From: Albifimbria verrucaria
Taxonomy: Eukaryota > Ascomycota > Sordariomycetes > Hypocreales > Stachybotryaceae
Assembly: GCA_020081605.1 (NCBI GenBank)
Contig: JAHREC010000045.1
Span: 2,728,001-2,792,000, forward strand
Direction: 5' to 3'
DNA: 64,000 bases
Positions 1 to 11,214 of this stretch are shown in pieces; positions within the stretch are counted from its first letter, which is position 1, and each line of letters begins with the position of its first letter. The notes beneath the pieces were generated by a model. That model worked only from the letters and a program-made list of their open reading frames with translations, was not told the origin of the DNA and made no database searches. Position numbers and translations under genes: made by a program.

Positions 1-1241
1 AGTTTCTCCATTCTACCGTTATGAATCGCTTATTAGTCAAGTTCCAGCTTCGCAATGTTGTTCTAGCACCACAATCGCTTACCCTGGTTTCTCTGCATCG
101 TAGAATCGCTTAACATATGACTCAAGTGTATCATATTCGATCAAGTATGGCGGATACTGTGATCCAAGCCCAGTTATCCAAAGACTAGGCATACGAGCCT
201 TGGACGATACGATATGCATGACTTGACTTGATGATTTCAAATTTCTAATTAATGGCAGCCATGAGTACTCTTGACACACCCAGAGTATCAGAAGGGGTTG
301 ATCATTAGATGTACTTCACTACTTTCAGTGCTTGGCAAAATCGCCCCAGACACAATAGAACAAATCCTGTATATTACATGAAGTCATCAATCCTTGTTTG
401 GTATGTCTCTCGCTCGGCATCTTACCTCTTTCAACTCAAGTGTAATAAATACAGCTCGATCTGGTTGGTCTATGTCTTTCTACCATGCTGACTGGGCGGA
501 CGACTTTCCAGCCCTGGTGAACAACCCCAGTAAGCTGAATCACATCGCTTAAAAAGTTGCACGAGACCTGTTTCTCACTGGGAAATGGCTTGATCTAATT
601 CGTCGCCTCAGGATGCCTCGGAATTTGCATATCATAGCCACATATTTGCCAACGCACTATTGTATGCCAAGCATAGATCCATTTGCTGGCGATTACCGCA
701 GATGGCCTATCGGAAGCAACATCATAGCAGAATCGCCAGATAGTTTGACATACCCTGCTGGATTCAGGCAACGTCCCCCTTCGTAATTAGTCTCTACCTG
801 GTTTGGCTTACGGATAGAAGTGCGAGCTCTCATACCAAGGTGAAATGAACCTGGAAACAAAACAGGATTGTGACCATACAGGGATATTTTAGCCGAATGA
901 ATAGGATCCAATCTACGTTCAATGAAAATATTAATGATTCCAATTCGCAATGATCAGAGTAAACCAAGGGAACATTATGGGTGCTCTGCTTTTTGGCCAT
1001 GCCCAAGTTCTTTTCCCACACTTCATTGTCAACAACGGAATTGCTTTAGTAATGGCCATATACTAAACCGCTTTAATCATCCAACTCGAATTCTTGACAG
1101 CCTGAAAGCTATGCTTGCAGAAAGTGAGACGCTAAATAAACCATCGAACTTGACCTTGACTTGTATCCTGAACCTTGTCTATGATTTCCCTGACAAGCAC
1201 AATCCAACATAATTACTCTAAGGTCTCAGGAAGAATGAAGG
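1..1241. other. no convincing gene
   Basis: Only short open frames on both strands, none with a recognisable domain, signal peptide or consistent exon structure. The MFS gene on the minus strand ends just inside the next feature, so the right part is its 3' flank. Confidence 0.5.
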
Positions 1242-2967
1242 CTAGAAAGGTTGATTATTGTGGGCGCAGAGCTCCTCGCTCGGATGTATTCCAGCGTCCG
1301 TGTATGTATTGGCGCACACTCTTCCCCAAAAGACAGCTGGAATCACAAGGCCGCCGAGAACCAATGTTAAGCTGCATAAAAGTACAGTTGGAGCTATCAC
1401 AGACCTGGCATTTATCCAAATCATGATCCCGCTACCGATGCCGAAGCTCACTAGATTTACGATCGCATATTGTGTTGCTAGGGCGGCGGCAGCTCATTGG
1501 GAAATGCCTCAGTAATCCAGAGAGTGAATATCACATTGGCTGTGATGTAACTGAATGTGCTTAAACCGCAGGCCAAGTATAGAAACCCAGGTGCCCATGT
1601 AAGTTGAATGGCCAGACCGTTGAGCAGAATACTAAGAAACCCACTGATGACAGGGATTGAGAATGGGAAGAGATAGACTTCGGCGTGCCGAATACCACCC
1701 CGTCTCAAAGCATGGTAGCGAGTGAACCATGAAATCAATGGACCTGTAGCAGGAAGTGCGAGTATGGAGCCAATGATTCCAGCAGTACCGAGCAACGTAC
1801 TTATGTTGTCTGGCTCTTTGCCCCATTTTTCCGCCAAAGTTGTGAGTTGAGTAAGACTCAAGAGAATGACACCGCTCAAGTTGACGGCTCCAAGAAGGGC
1901 AACCCAAAAACTCAAAGGGTTGAAGAGACAGAACAAGATCTGCATGTATGTAGCCCGTAAAGCTTTCCAATCCGTTTTAGAGGCTTGGTTGAGGCTGGAT
2001 TGACTGAGGAGCCGGCTCGACTACGAGACGGATCTTTATTGTCCGAGGGCCAGCGTATTCTTCCTCATCATAGACAAGCACTTTCTCAGCGCCAGTCTGG
2101 ATGAGAACACGCCCATCAAGGGCCACAGGCGGCCTCAGGAAGAGTGTTTCAGGTACCAACACCAAAATTAACCCGAGAGCAACGACGGATATCGCAAAGC
2201 TTGTCAAGTAGATTGGCCGCCATGTTGTGCTGAGGTCGAGGAAAAAGGAAGAAGGACCAATCCTAGTTTAATAAGCACTCCGTCGATGGCCCAGTGTAAT
2301 GATAGCACAGTAGGACGCTCATGAATGAAAGTACCGTCGATAAGAACAAGTGTAATCTGCCAGGAGTCAAGTCAGCAACCAAACGCACAGGAGCATAGAA
2401 ATCACAGTGGTCTCGAAAGTGCTTACCAAAGTGATGGAAGCTCCAGTAGCCAACGATTGAAAGCAAATAGCAGCCAACAATTGCTGGAAACTGCCACATA
2501 ACCCAGCCCACAAAGTCGAAATGCACGTGAGGGATGCAGCACCTATTATAACTGGGCGTCTTCCAACAGCCGTGCAAAGAGGTACTGCTACAAGGTAGCC
2601 TAAGCCCGTTACCAAGTTCATTGCTGCCGAGAGCGAGTCGACATTAACAGGACCCGATGGCTATTGAGGGGTTAATTCAGTCCATCTTCATGGTATACAT
2701 GATACTAACACCGCGACCAAACTCGAACTGAACGGGTTTCAATAATATACCGGCAATGATGACTTGGAAGTGAGCGATGCTGGCGTAAAGTTCCAACGCA
2801 GTAAATGCCAGTAACCGCTTGGATATTTTCCATGTCAGCGGATCCAGAGGTGAGTCACTCGGTATTGGTAGCTTGAGGACTTTGCCGGTGGCTGAGACTA
2901 AGAACACACTGCCAGCAGTGTGAAGAGAGTCCCGCTGAGAGGATCGAGAATCGGTAGGAGACGTCAT
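1242..2967 (-). CDS. MFS (DHA1-like) transporter
   Basis: Twelve-helix major facilitator expected in the plasma membrane; the substrate is unknown, and the family includes drug and small-molecule exporters. Start is the ATG at 2967. Exons: 2710-2967, 2427-2660, 1242-2356, with introns 2661-2709 (gttagt donor, 49 nt) and 2357-2426 (gtaagc donor, 70 nt). The first exon has the fungal DHA1 leader DPLTW; the second carries the loop 2-3 motif GRRP; the third has VPET at the end of helix 6 followed by a long cytoplasmic loop, then helices 7-12. Three frame breaks lie near 2237 (T run), 2020 and 1492 (EAFPNE followed by four Ala in the next frame). Restoring 1, 2 and 1 bases gives about 536 codons, a normal MFS length. 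I treat it as a functional gene with sequence errors; a real pseudogene is possible. Substrate and subfamily are not determinable here. Confidence 0.75.
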
Positions 2968-5900
2968 AACGGATGAAATGCTTCCACAACTCGATTCCGA
3001 TGAAGAATAGTAGTTGGTAACTGTAAACTAACTCGCAAAGAGAACCACAGCATTTATCAAAGGAGTCGTGCTAAGTGATAGATGTCCCCTTAAGGCGTTC
3101 AAGCCATGACAAGGTTTAGACGGCAACATCCGCAGTCCCCAGATACGACATTGGCGGCGGCAGCGTCTCCTGCCTTGTTTGAGCCACCGTCCGTGGCTTC
3201 CAGGGACTACGAATGCCTTATGAATCTCTCACATACGCCAAACTTGGTTCTAGCTCCTTGCGACCCTTGCTTCGCCGTTTAAGATCCCTGGTTCCCCGGT
3301 TTGTTTAGTCGGAAATCTTTCTTGGTTCGCACCCAAGAATCGGCACTTGCTGTTTAGCTTACAATCGTGACAGTCACCGAATGTAGGCAAGGCTTAGTCT
3401 AGCGCGGCCTATGGAGTAGGGGCTCCAGTGAGACCACTGCCAGGGCTTTCGACGTTAAACCCCTTCTCGTAGCGGGCGTTCGTTCGTAACGGGCGCATCA
3501 ATAGTCTCTTGCGGAAGGGTCAATCACACCTATAGTAGGTTGTGTAATATGCTCTGCTGGAACCGGTCAACAACTGCGCAAGAAATCTCACGATGCTTAA
3601 GCCCTTCTCAGAAGGCAAGGGTGCCTCGTTTTTCGAGGCCCCTGCCAGTTAGTGATTGGTAGACGCGTAAGCACAGCAGCCCTACGACCGCACCATCCGG
3701 ATGGCATGGATAGTGGGTAGAAGCGTCTCAGCAAGTGAGCGGGCGTTACCGTACCTACAGTACCGGTATATCAAACGATCAACTCAGGCCGAAACCGTTA
3801 TAGCTTCTGCTAGTTCAGTAAATCGGCGCAGCTACATTCGTCATTGAACAAGACCAAGCTTGCGTCTTTGATCAAGTTGCTGTCCACATTCCCTGGCAGG
3901 ATTTCCATTCACAACAGGTAGACCGTAAATAAAATAGTTGAACATATTGATGCCCAACGATCTACTTGAGGGTGTTCACGATCTTTCAGGGCCTTGTAGA
4001 TGATCGTGATTTCAAAGAAGCCCTGTCCTGCCACTCGGGAGGTCGCAAGGACTGGGCCTCTCTTCACACGCTAGCTGGGGTAAGTTGCACTGCCAGCACG
4101 TTTAGGAAGCTGCGAGTACGAAGCTTAATTCGACAGGGCCCGTCGCGTGTGAAAATATCCATCCTTGATTTGAGGACGTGTCAACCAGGCTTTGTGCTGG
4201 GATCCTGGCGCGCCAATCGGCTCCTGCGCCAATGCCCGGTTTTGTGACCAGGGTTGATTGACCTGTTGATCACAAATCATGGTACCTGTAGTAGGATTCT
4301 AGATTTTGACACTAGTGATCTGCATCTTCAGGCCTTAACATTGCGGCCACTTTGATGAAACATGGCCGGTCTGCTCGGCTGCCTCGGGGCAGCCTGTTTA
4401 TCCAACCTCACGATTGAGGAAGGATCGGCCAAAGAGAAGGACTGTGCCAAGTTGGCATAACCCCAGAGTAGTTTCTTCATGGCAGATAGAGGAGTATTCA
4501 TTTAGGTTCGATGATTTTTATACAAGAAACCGCGGGGAGTTTCACTCGTTCACTCGGCGTAAATCCTCAAACAAGATCCAGATGATTTTCAAGGAAATAA
4601 GTGTGTTGCCGGTTTAGCTTCATTTGGAATTGACCACTCCTCCTTAGGGCGTCATCTCATATGGTTAAGCGGTTAGATAGGAAAGTGTTAGCTCTCCGTG
4701 CTTGATGTCGTGTGACGACAAAGGCCTAGCAGCCAGCTTGGGGAGTTTCACCTAACCCCAGGTTTCACAATCCAAACTAACTCTGATGACGCAACTTAAT
4801 AAGCACCGCCAGCTTTATTGAGAGCATTTACATCTTAGATGCAGTCAGTTTCTTCATCACAGCCGCATGGATGCCTCGGTGTATGTATGTTCCTGCTAAG
4901 AGATTTCTCATGATTCGTTAACGCAAAGAGATAACGACTCATAAGCTACATTAGTTCTGAGACACTCAGATAAGCCTTAGGATGATAGATCATCTGTGGG
5001 TGGTATACTTTTCTTGTCCTAATATCTCATGACGGAATGCGTCGATGAATACTGTTGTAGCTTTTCTATCCGATCGTCAACTAGTACGAGTCGTAGACAT
5101 GGCATATCCACGACCAGAGCATGATAGATAAAGAGGGAGTTAGTCAAAGCTACTGTATTCAAGTTCTGCGGTATTGAAAAGCTCCCATGGTCTATTCAGT
5201 TGCTCGAAGAAGACCTTCAGTGAGCTATCACTCTCGAATTGTGGCACTGGGTGTTGATGAACAATTTTAAACCGCCAAATTCTGATTCTGACCTGCAATC
5301 ACGGCACTGTGTGGATTAGTCTTCAAGGATGAAAGTTTGTATGTAATGGAGACAATGACAGAGCACCATACGTATTTGGTATAATCTTCTCATTATATGA
5401 GTACTCTGCCCCGTGTTGGATCAGAAGGAGGACGCAGCAATCTGTAACATTCCGTCGGGGCAGTGCAAGAGTGTCTTCTTCCATCGTAGCTGTTGGGACA
5501 ATTTGCTTTAACCTTTATCTGATTCAATTAAATCTAGTTCATCCACCGACGAAACATATGTGGAGGTATAAGACGAGCTTTGGCCCTAGAGGTAGAAATT
5601 GTTGACATGGCCGATGCCAAGTAGCGTAGCGTTTTCGAATCTTGGCTTCCTTTATCCGCATGATTTATAGACGCGAAGAGAAGGATACAAAGCTTTTTTG
5701 TTGCTGTTTATATTGTCCCTATAAGCTAATACCCTCAATATCGTTGATCACATCCATAGTATTGAGCCTCAAGGCAAACATTAAATCACCAAGCGCACGA
5801 CGATGAGGGCTTAATACTCATATCTGAGATTACCTGCTCATGCTGACTTGGTAAATCTTTCATCTGGCAGCGGAATGGAACATAGTATTCAGGGGTTGTT

Positions 5901-6671
5901 TGTCAGTTCAACCAATAGGACTCAGATATCGTCAGCTCTTAAAGACCTCGCCACAGTACCCAGTCTCATACCCTGCCAGTGCAAATAGATCTTCAGTTAC
6001 CCTGTGGTTGCAGATCGTACAGAAAAGAAAGGAAAAGGAGTATCGCGCCAAGAGTGACCTAAAAGTAACATCAGAGGGAAGGATTAGCCTTCATTGTCAA
6101 TAGTTCCTGAGGTAATCTTTCAACTTCCCCATTTACCCCCTCTCACATAACCACATTTGATGAGCGAACATGGATAGGAGTCACATGTTAGTAATGGGTT
6201 CGCCAACAGACATAGAGCAAAGGTGAGTTTCAGAAAACACCATTGATTGACACTACCTAGGTCTTGGGTTTTGGTTTGTGTCAAAGGCATAATCTGCATG
6301 TGAGAGCGAGCTGAGTCTAGATGATTGCCTTCTTCAATGTCCCTTTTTGTAAACAACAACCATGGAGTCTAGAGGAAGTGTTAAGGGGTCATCTTGCATT
6401 CAAGTCACATGGGGAAGTCGTACAATAGAGTTATGCATGCATATCAAACTCCGAACCGAACTTTGCATTGATGCATTTGAATACATCTATCTATGGAACT
6501 AGCCCAGGCCGTACATTAATAATTTATTATCGTTCTCCAAACCCGCTAAGAGATGGATTCACCGAACCCCAAGGCCAGCTTATATCATCAGTGGCTTCCA
6601 AATTTGTGTCATCGCATATGTCACTGGAGTGCCTCACTTGTAAACTGGTCGAAATAGCCAGCAGACAATGT
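2968..6671. other. 3.7-kb gene-poor stretch
   Basis: No gene recognised. The longest frames (93 aa at 3966-4247 on plus, 67 aa at 4414-4617 on plus, 79 aa at 6120-6359 on minus) show no domain and no splice pattern. The part from about 3120 to 4250 is visibly richer in G and C than the part after 4600. No terminal repeats, reverse transcriptase or transposase motif were seen. The left edge is the promoter of the minus-strand MFS gene. Confidence 0.5.
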
Positions 6672-7223
6672 TCAAAGAGCGAGAACAACAGCCACGAAAC
6701 TGGCAAGGGCAATACCCGTACCAAGCATACCAGTGTTTCGCGACGCCGCGCCGATCCTGATACCAGTTTTTAACGGCATCGGTGGGTAAACCTGTGAGGA
6801 GGTCTCTTCACTGGAGAGTTCGGTGAAGAGAACTGTGCGGCTGGTAGGGCAAACGCCGGGGGCGGTGAGACTAAAGATATCGTAACCGCATTTAGACTTC
6901 TTGTGGGCGTTGCTCTCTAAGTCCTCGGCCCAGTCTGTCATCTGCGACATCCAGCTATTGAATTCCGAAGATAAGCTTGCAGGAGCAGTTACGGTGCATG
7001 TAAACACATCGTCTGCATTGAAGGCGAACCATGTGAGCAAGTCTTGGTCTTCCGGCATCGGAGGCGCCAACTCCGAAAGCACTGAGGAAGTGCATCTTGC
7101 GTCTTGTCGGCCAGCAAGCGCAGCGGGTTGTGTGATGGTAGGAGTGAGGTCAAGTGTGAAGACCTCAGAGGCTGCCATGGGAATGGCACCCAGGACCGTT
7201 GTGAAGAAGAGAAGTGAATGCAT
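6672..7223 (-). CDS. secreted, probably GPI-anchored protein
   Basis: Single-exon 183-residue protein from the ATG at 7223. Residues 1-18 are a clear signal peptide (MHSLLFFTTVLGAIPMAA). The mature part has four Cys (in ARCTS, FTCTV, SKCGY and GVCPT), enough for two disulfides, and resembles the fungal infection-structure-specific secreted proteins of about 200 residues, which share a short Cys-bounded helical region. The last ~16 residues are hydrophobic, preceded by a small-residue stretch (GAASRN) that would suit a GPI omega site. It should reach the cell surface or wall. No enzyme motif is present. The frame is uninterrupted, unlike most neighbours. The family assignment is by general resemblance only; secretion and anchoring are well supported. 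Confidence 0.7.
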   Translation of the reverse strand: MHSLLFFTTVLGAIPMAASEVFTLDLTPTITQPAALAGRQDARCTSSVLSELAPPMPEDQDLLTWFAFNADDVFTCTVTAPASLSSEFNSWMSQMTDWAEDLESNAHKKSKCGYDIFSLTAPGVCPTSRTVLFTELSSEETSSQVYPPMPLKTGIRIGAASRNTGMLGTGIALASFVAVVLAL

Positions 7224-8236
7224 GGTGTAAGTGATTTAGTCGACTGTGTGTATGCAACTTCAACGAAGCTCAGAGTCAACTGTAGGTGAAATGAAGAAGA
7301 ATCGGAGTGAAGACCCTGAAGATTGGCTTGAGCTACGCTTTTAACAAAGAATCCCACAATAAGACGGGCCATTGTCGCTCCTTGTTTGATGAAATGCGGC
7401 TGAAGCATTGAAATGAGCCTCAAGGGAGCCCACAGAGTGCAAGACTAACCCAATGAAGGTACCAGCAGGGACAGGCAACACATCTTGTATGGCACTATGG
7501 GGCAACCAGCATGGAGTTAGCCTGGCCTGGACCGTTCCTGCGGACCAACCTGGAAGAAGTAGGGAGAGGCCTTCATGAGTTGTCGCATGTGGCGGCCTAT
7601 CAACCTGCTTCTATCAGGGGCCCAATGTGAAGCTGAAGCTATTGGTACCACCTGAATCACAGCCTTAAAGCGCCCCCATGCGACTCTCGGACATTTTCTC
7701 AAGCACGTTGAACAACAATGAAAACATGGCATTAACGTCGGGCAACTCTCGGATCCTGTCATCCATCTCCGGGTCACAGCTTATCTTAAATTAAAGATAA
7801 GCTGAATTCTGACGTGGATCTGGTAGTGCAACGGTAGATGATCTCTTATTTAGACAATTGCCGAAGTCTATCAATTTGTTTTTGGTTGGTCATTGGCGCC
7901 CAACGGACCACGCGCTGTCAGCACTAATGCTTCCCCGGTCGAGAAAGCCTTACTAGATGCAGGGAAGCGTGAGACAAGAGCTGTGACAAAATGCAGTGCG
8001 CTGGAAGGCAAAAAAAAAAAAGACACGCAAAAGAAAAAAGAAATGAGGACGGTCCTTCGCGGTTCAGCTGACTGTCATTCTCCTGCAACTCGTATACGCC
8101 GTATAGGTCGAGGAGACCCCTTGGTACATGAGATATATGTATGAGCCAGGTACTTCAAACAAACAATAATATGCTTAAGCAGATTAAAGGGGTATGATGT
8201 ATAGCAAATTTGTGTTATCGACACATCGAGCTCGAT
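7224..8236. other. upstream region of the secreted-protein gene
   Basis: Intergenic between two minus-strand genes. It holds a perfect GATA-type palindrome (7777-7804, listed separately) and an A12 run at 8010-8021 followed by an A-rich tract. No coding frame here has recognisable content. Confidence 0.5.
7777..7804. promoter_or_regulatory. perfect GATA palindrome
   Basis: Two 11-bp arms, CAGCTTATCTT and AAGATAAGCTG, are exact inverse complements around a 6-bp spacer (AAATTA). Each arm carries the GATA core (TTATCT / AGATAA). Fungal GATA factors such as AreA/Nit2 favour paired GATA sites. It lies about 555 bp upstream of the secreted-protein start and could control that gene; function is inferred. 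Confidence 0.4.
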
Positions 8237-9486
8237 TTACAGCCTGGCAATCCCAAACCCATCTCGCTTCGCAACTCCAACCATGGCCCTTGAGATGGCC
8301 TGTATTGACTGCGCACCAGCTAACGCCATCGTTCGCGATAATTCACGCTCTAAAATATGTAGGACCGTCTCTACACCCTTTTGGCCGTCAAAAGCCAAAC
8401 CCCAAAGCGCTGATCTTCCAATCAAGCACAGGTCCGCACCCAGTGCTAGAGCTTTAAAAACGTCGCTCCCCTCGAAATGCCGCCGTCGAAGATGATCCCT
8501 ATCTTGCCTTTTACCGCTCGTTCTATCTCTGGCAGGACTTCAAGAGTGGAGGGCACGCCGTCTAGCTGCCTGCCCCCATGATTCGAGACAATGATACCAT
8601 CGACACCAAGCTCTACTGCACGTGTCGCATCTTCGGCAGTCATAATACCCTTCAGAATAATTTTCATCCTTGTCTGCGAACGCAGCCAAGGAATAACTTC
8701 ATGCCATTCTAAGCTTGGGTCTACAAGCATTTCCCCGTATTCAGCTTGGACCTTCTTCGCCTCGGCTGCAGTCCTGGCGTTCAGGAGGAGCCGGCCCCGT
8801 GACGTTCCTCCCGCTGCTCTAGACGCCCTATTTGCCATCTCCAAGCCCGGGGTAATTGAAGAGGAGTCTTTCTCTCACCAAGTCGATTACCGAGCACGAC
8901 AGTGTCGACTGTGAAGACAAGCGCTTCGAAGCCTGCTTTTTCGGCACGTCTGATCACTTCTTTAGTGGCTTCACGAGATTGTAAGAAATACAATTGGAAC
9001 CAAGGAGCTGGGTAACTCGAATCGCGTCGCGCGAGTGCGTTCATAACATCTTCGAGAGATGTGGTAGCATTCGAGGACAACGTAAAGTTGGTCCCCAAAG
9101 CATAGCTCGCCCGCGCTACATCGACTTCGCCGCCATGCCCGACAAGCTTTTGGTACGCACTGGGAGCAATTGCAATTGGGATGTCATATTTTTCCCCAAG
9201 TACCTGGGTTGACGTCTCAACATTGGCAACGTTTCGAAGAACATGGGGCCGAATAAGTAGCCTATAGGCCCCCATATTAGCCCTGTCGTCCCCGTAATGC
9301 TTTCATGGTGATTTTACGCAAAAACACCTACTTGGTATAAATTGTTCCATTGCGTCTCAGTGTTTGCTCTTCGTCCGCTCCAGTCGTGTAGTAGTCCCAG
9401 ACTGGTTGCCTTAGCTTAGTCTTGGCAATCGTCTTTATCTCGGCAACCGTGATAGGAGGTGCTATGTTTTTATCTTGGTCTAACAT
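8237..9486 (-). CDS. FMN-dependent 2-hydroxyacid oxidase, peroxisomal type
   Basis: Oxidises a 2-hydroxy acid (glycolate or L-lactate type) to the 2-keto acid with FMN. Exon 1 is 9332-9486 (ATG at 9486, with an in-frame stop just upstream), the intron 9262-9331 is 70 nt, and exon 2 is 8237-9261. Visible: the N-terminal YYTTGADEE active-site Tyr segment, IAPSAYQKL and FTLSSNATT of the FMN-binding barrel, the catalytic SNHGGRQLDG with its base His, the phosphate-binding FDGGI strand and LIGRSALWG. The C-terminus is ARL, which fits the PTS1 peroxisomal signal. Two single-base losses (C run at about 8850, G run at about 8467) split the frame; restoring them gives 393 residues, right for the family. 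The exact substrate cannot be told. A neighbouring pathway partner is not evident. Confidence 0.85.
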
Positions 9487-9821
9487 GGCTTTCGTCTTCA
9501 ACGGTGCGATTTGATGCTACATGCAAGAGCAGATTTGTGTCAATGTGTTTGAAACCCAAGTGAGAGAAATCTAGACGTCATATAGTGTTTAAGGATACTA
9601 TTGATAAATCGAGTTGCTAATCCACGGCGGAGGTCCGCCGAGTTGGTAAACGCATAGGCTACCTGCTAATTGGTCCAGGCTAGAGCAATATTTCCATTGT
9701 TAGTACTAGTCATTTCGCCGACTAACTAAACCACTGAAGCCTATGAGCTTTTAGGCGATGAAGCTGGATCATCATATAGCCGCTCCAGCCTCCATCATGA
9801 TTCGCAGTCAGTTAGATTGCG
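9487..9821. other. intergenic, nothing recognised
   Basis: 5' flank of the 2-hydroxyacid oxidase gene. No open frame with recognisable content and no clear repeat. Confidence 0.4.
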
Positions 9822-10029
9822 TTAACATAGGGTAACACCATGCATTATCCGAGTATAGGCAGCCTGGCTACCTGTAAGCTTATATCCGATCGCATAGTTC
9901 CCAATATTCTGCTCGAAATAGTCCTGTCCGAAGGATGTGTAGCTGGCCATCGTCAGGCCAATCTTCTCACCATTGATCCATGCTACGCCCCATTAGATTA
10001 CGGGAAATATTGTTGGGTTTAGCTGGCAT
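9822..10029 (-). CDS. possible small gene, frame broken
   Basis: A 56-codon open stretch (9822-9992) reads like coding sequence, with a balanced residue mix including KIGLTMASYTSFG. Upstream, an ATG at 10029 opens a short frame that reaches it only after a shift near 10000, equal to loss of two bases or gain of one in a G run. A TATATAAAA box sits at 10054-10062 on the same strand. I do not recognise the product, and there is no signal peptide. It may be a small gene, one exon of a longer gene, or a relic; splice sites outside this stretch were not settled. Confidence 0.25.
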
Positions 10030-10053
10030 CTATCTATGAGATATGCGGGAGCC

Positions 10054-10062
10054 TTTTATATA
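10054..10062 (-). promoter_or_regulatory. TATA box candidate
   Basis: TATATAAAA on the minus strand, 25-33 bp upstream of the ATG at 10029 of the possible small gene. The match is good, but the short distance to the ATG leaves little 5' leader. Confidence 0.3.
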
Positions 10063-10710
10063 TCAAGGAGCGAGCATGAATGAGCTTGAGCCGCGATTGA
10101 AAGAGCCATCGAGGAATTAGACACTGTTGGAATAGAATAAAATAAGTCAGCTATTTTGCCAGTTTCATATGACTGGAATTACAAATCTCGCAACTGGCCT
10201 GAACTTGAGTCTATCGTTTTATGATTTCTGAACCTGGGCACAACCCGCGACGCGGCCGTAAGCATGGAGCCAAGATGTCAGCGAACCACTGTAATTCGGC
10301 TATTATGTAAGATGCCGACACAATTCTCCATGACAAATCACAGAAATACCCTTTTCCGTCTAAATCCAATGCATTAAGTAAGAAAAGATGATTGTCTGAC
10401 TATAAGAGGCATGGTGAAGTTAGAATCAGGCCGTCAGCCGCTAATCTCGGTATCAAGGGTGAGGGAGCACAGCGATGGTCGGCTTAACCATGATACGAGG
10501 AACGGTTTATTCTGTATTGTTGTTCTTGTAGAGGTAAATTATGATTTCTTTTACATCCCAGACTCATCAAGTCCTTACGAACCAGAAGTCAGTCCACGCA
10601 TTACTATCTCTTAAGCTACGCGGCTAGACATAACGTGGGATTACGTCGACAGAGCTCATAGAAGTTCACATAGCAGGAAATAGCCAAAAGCAGGGGTAAC
10701 ATAGGGTAAA
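10063..10710. other. intergenic, nothing recognised
   Basis: Includes a 67-codon plus-strand frame at 10411-10614 without recognisable content. The right end is the upstream flank of the acetyltransferase gene. Confidence 0.4.
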
Positions 10711-11214
10711 ATAAGTTACTCCATCACGCAGGTCAGCACAACAAGCGACCTGAAAGACACAATCGAACTCTTCCAAGAGTACGCTGCATCTCTCAATATA
10801 GACCTCAGTTTCCAAGATTTCGCTTCCGAGGTAGCCAAAATGCCTGATATATATAGTCATCCCCGTGTAGTTATTCTTCTTGCTAGGCCCGGGGATGGAC
10901 AAGCAATCGGATGCGTTGGAATCCGTTGTTTGGATGAATTTGTGTCTTGTGAGATGAAACGACTGTATGTTTCACCACGGGGGCGTGGTATGGGACTCGG
11001 AAGCGCCCTTGCTTTACAAGTTATAGAACAGGCAAGACGGCTCAACTATCACCGCATAAGGCTGGATACACTACGGAGCATGAAAAGTGCAAAAAGTTTG
11101 TATGAGAAATTGGGTTTCGTTGAAATTGAGCCGTACTACCATAATCCATTAGCTGATGTTCTTTTCTTGCAATTGGACTTGAGTAATAAGGTAGAAGGAG
11201 AATTTGGGATCTAG
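10711..11214 (+). CDS. GNAT-family N-acetyltransferase, start codon altered
   Basis: Transfers an acetyl group from acetyl-CoA to an unknown small-molecule or peptide amine. The ATG at 10840 would give only 124 residues and cut off the first helix of the fold. The same frame is open back to 10704 and encodes family-like sequence (SDLKDTIELFQEYAASL, the helix alpha1 region). The only start-like codon there is ATA at 10711 in aaaATAagt, where ATG would be expected; a stop lies just before it. From 10711 the product is 167 residues, a full GNAT domain. Motif A is V-S-P-R-G-R-G-M-G-L-G, binding the acetyl-CoA pyrophosphate; motif B is LYEKLGFVEIEPYY. Either the ATG was lost by a G-to-A change, or a first exon splices in upstream, or translation starts at 10840 with a shortened fold. 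Confidence 0.65.
   Translation: MSYSITQVSTTSDLKDTIELFQEYAASLNIDLSFQDFASEVAKMPDIYSHPRVVILLARPGDGQAIGCVGIRCLDEFVSCEMKRLYVSPRGRGMGLGSALALQVIEQARRLNYHRIRLDTLRSMKSAKSLYEKLGFVEIEPYYHNPLADVLFLQLDLSNKVEGEFGI

Noticed and set aside
4640..4720. Possible tRNA gene
   Set aside because: A GGTTAAGCGGTT-like patch recalls a D-loop, but no matching acceptor stem, anticodon arm or TTCRANY box follows.
2968..6671. Transposon or retroelement relic
   Set aside because: The stretch lacks genes, but I found no terminal repeats, transposase, integrase or reverse-transcriptase motif to support a call.
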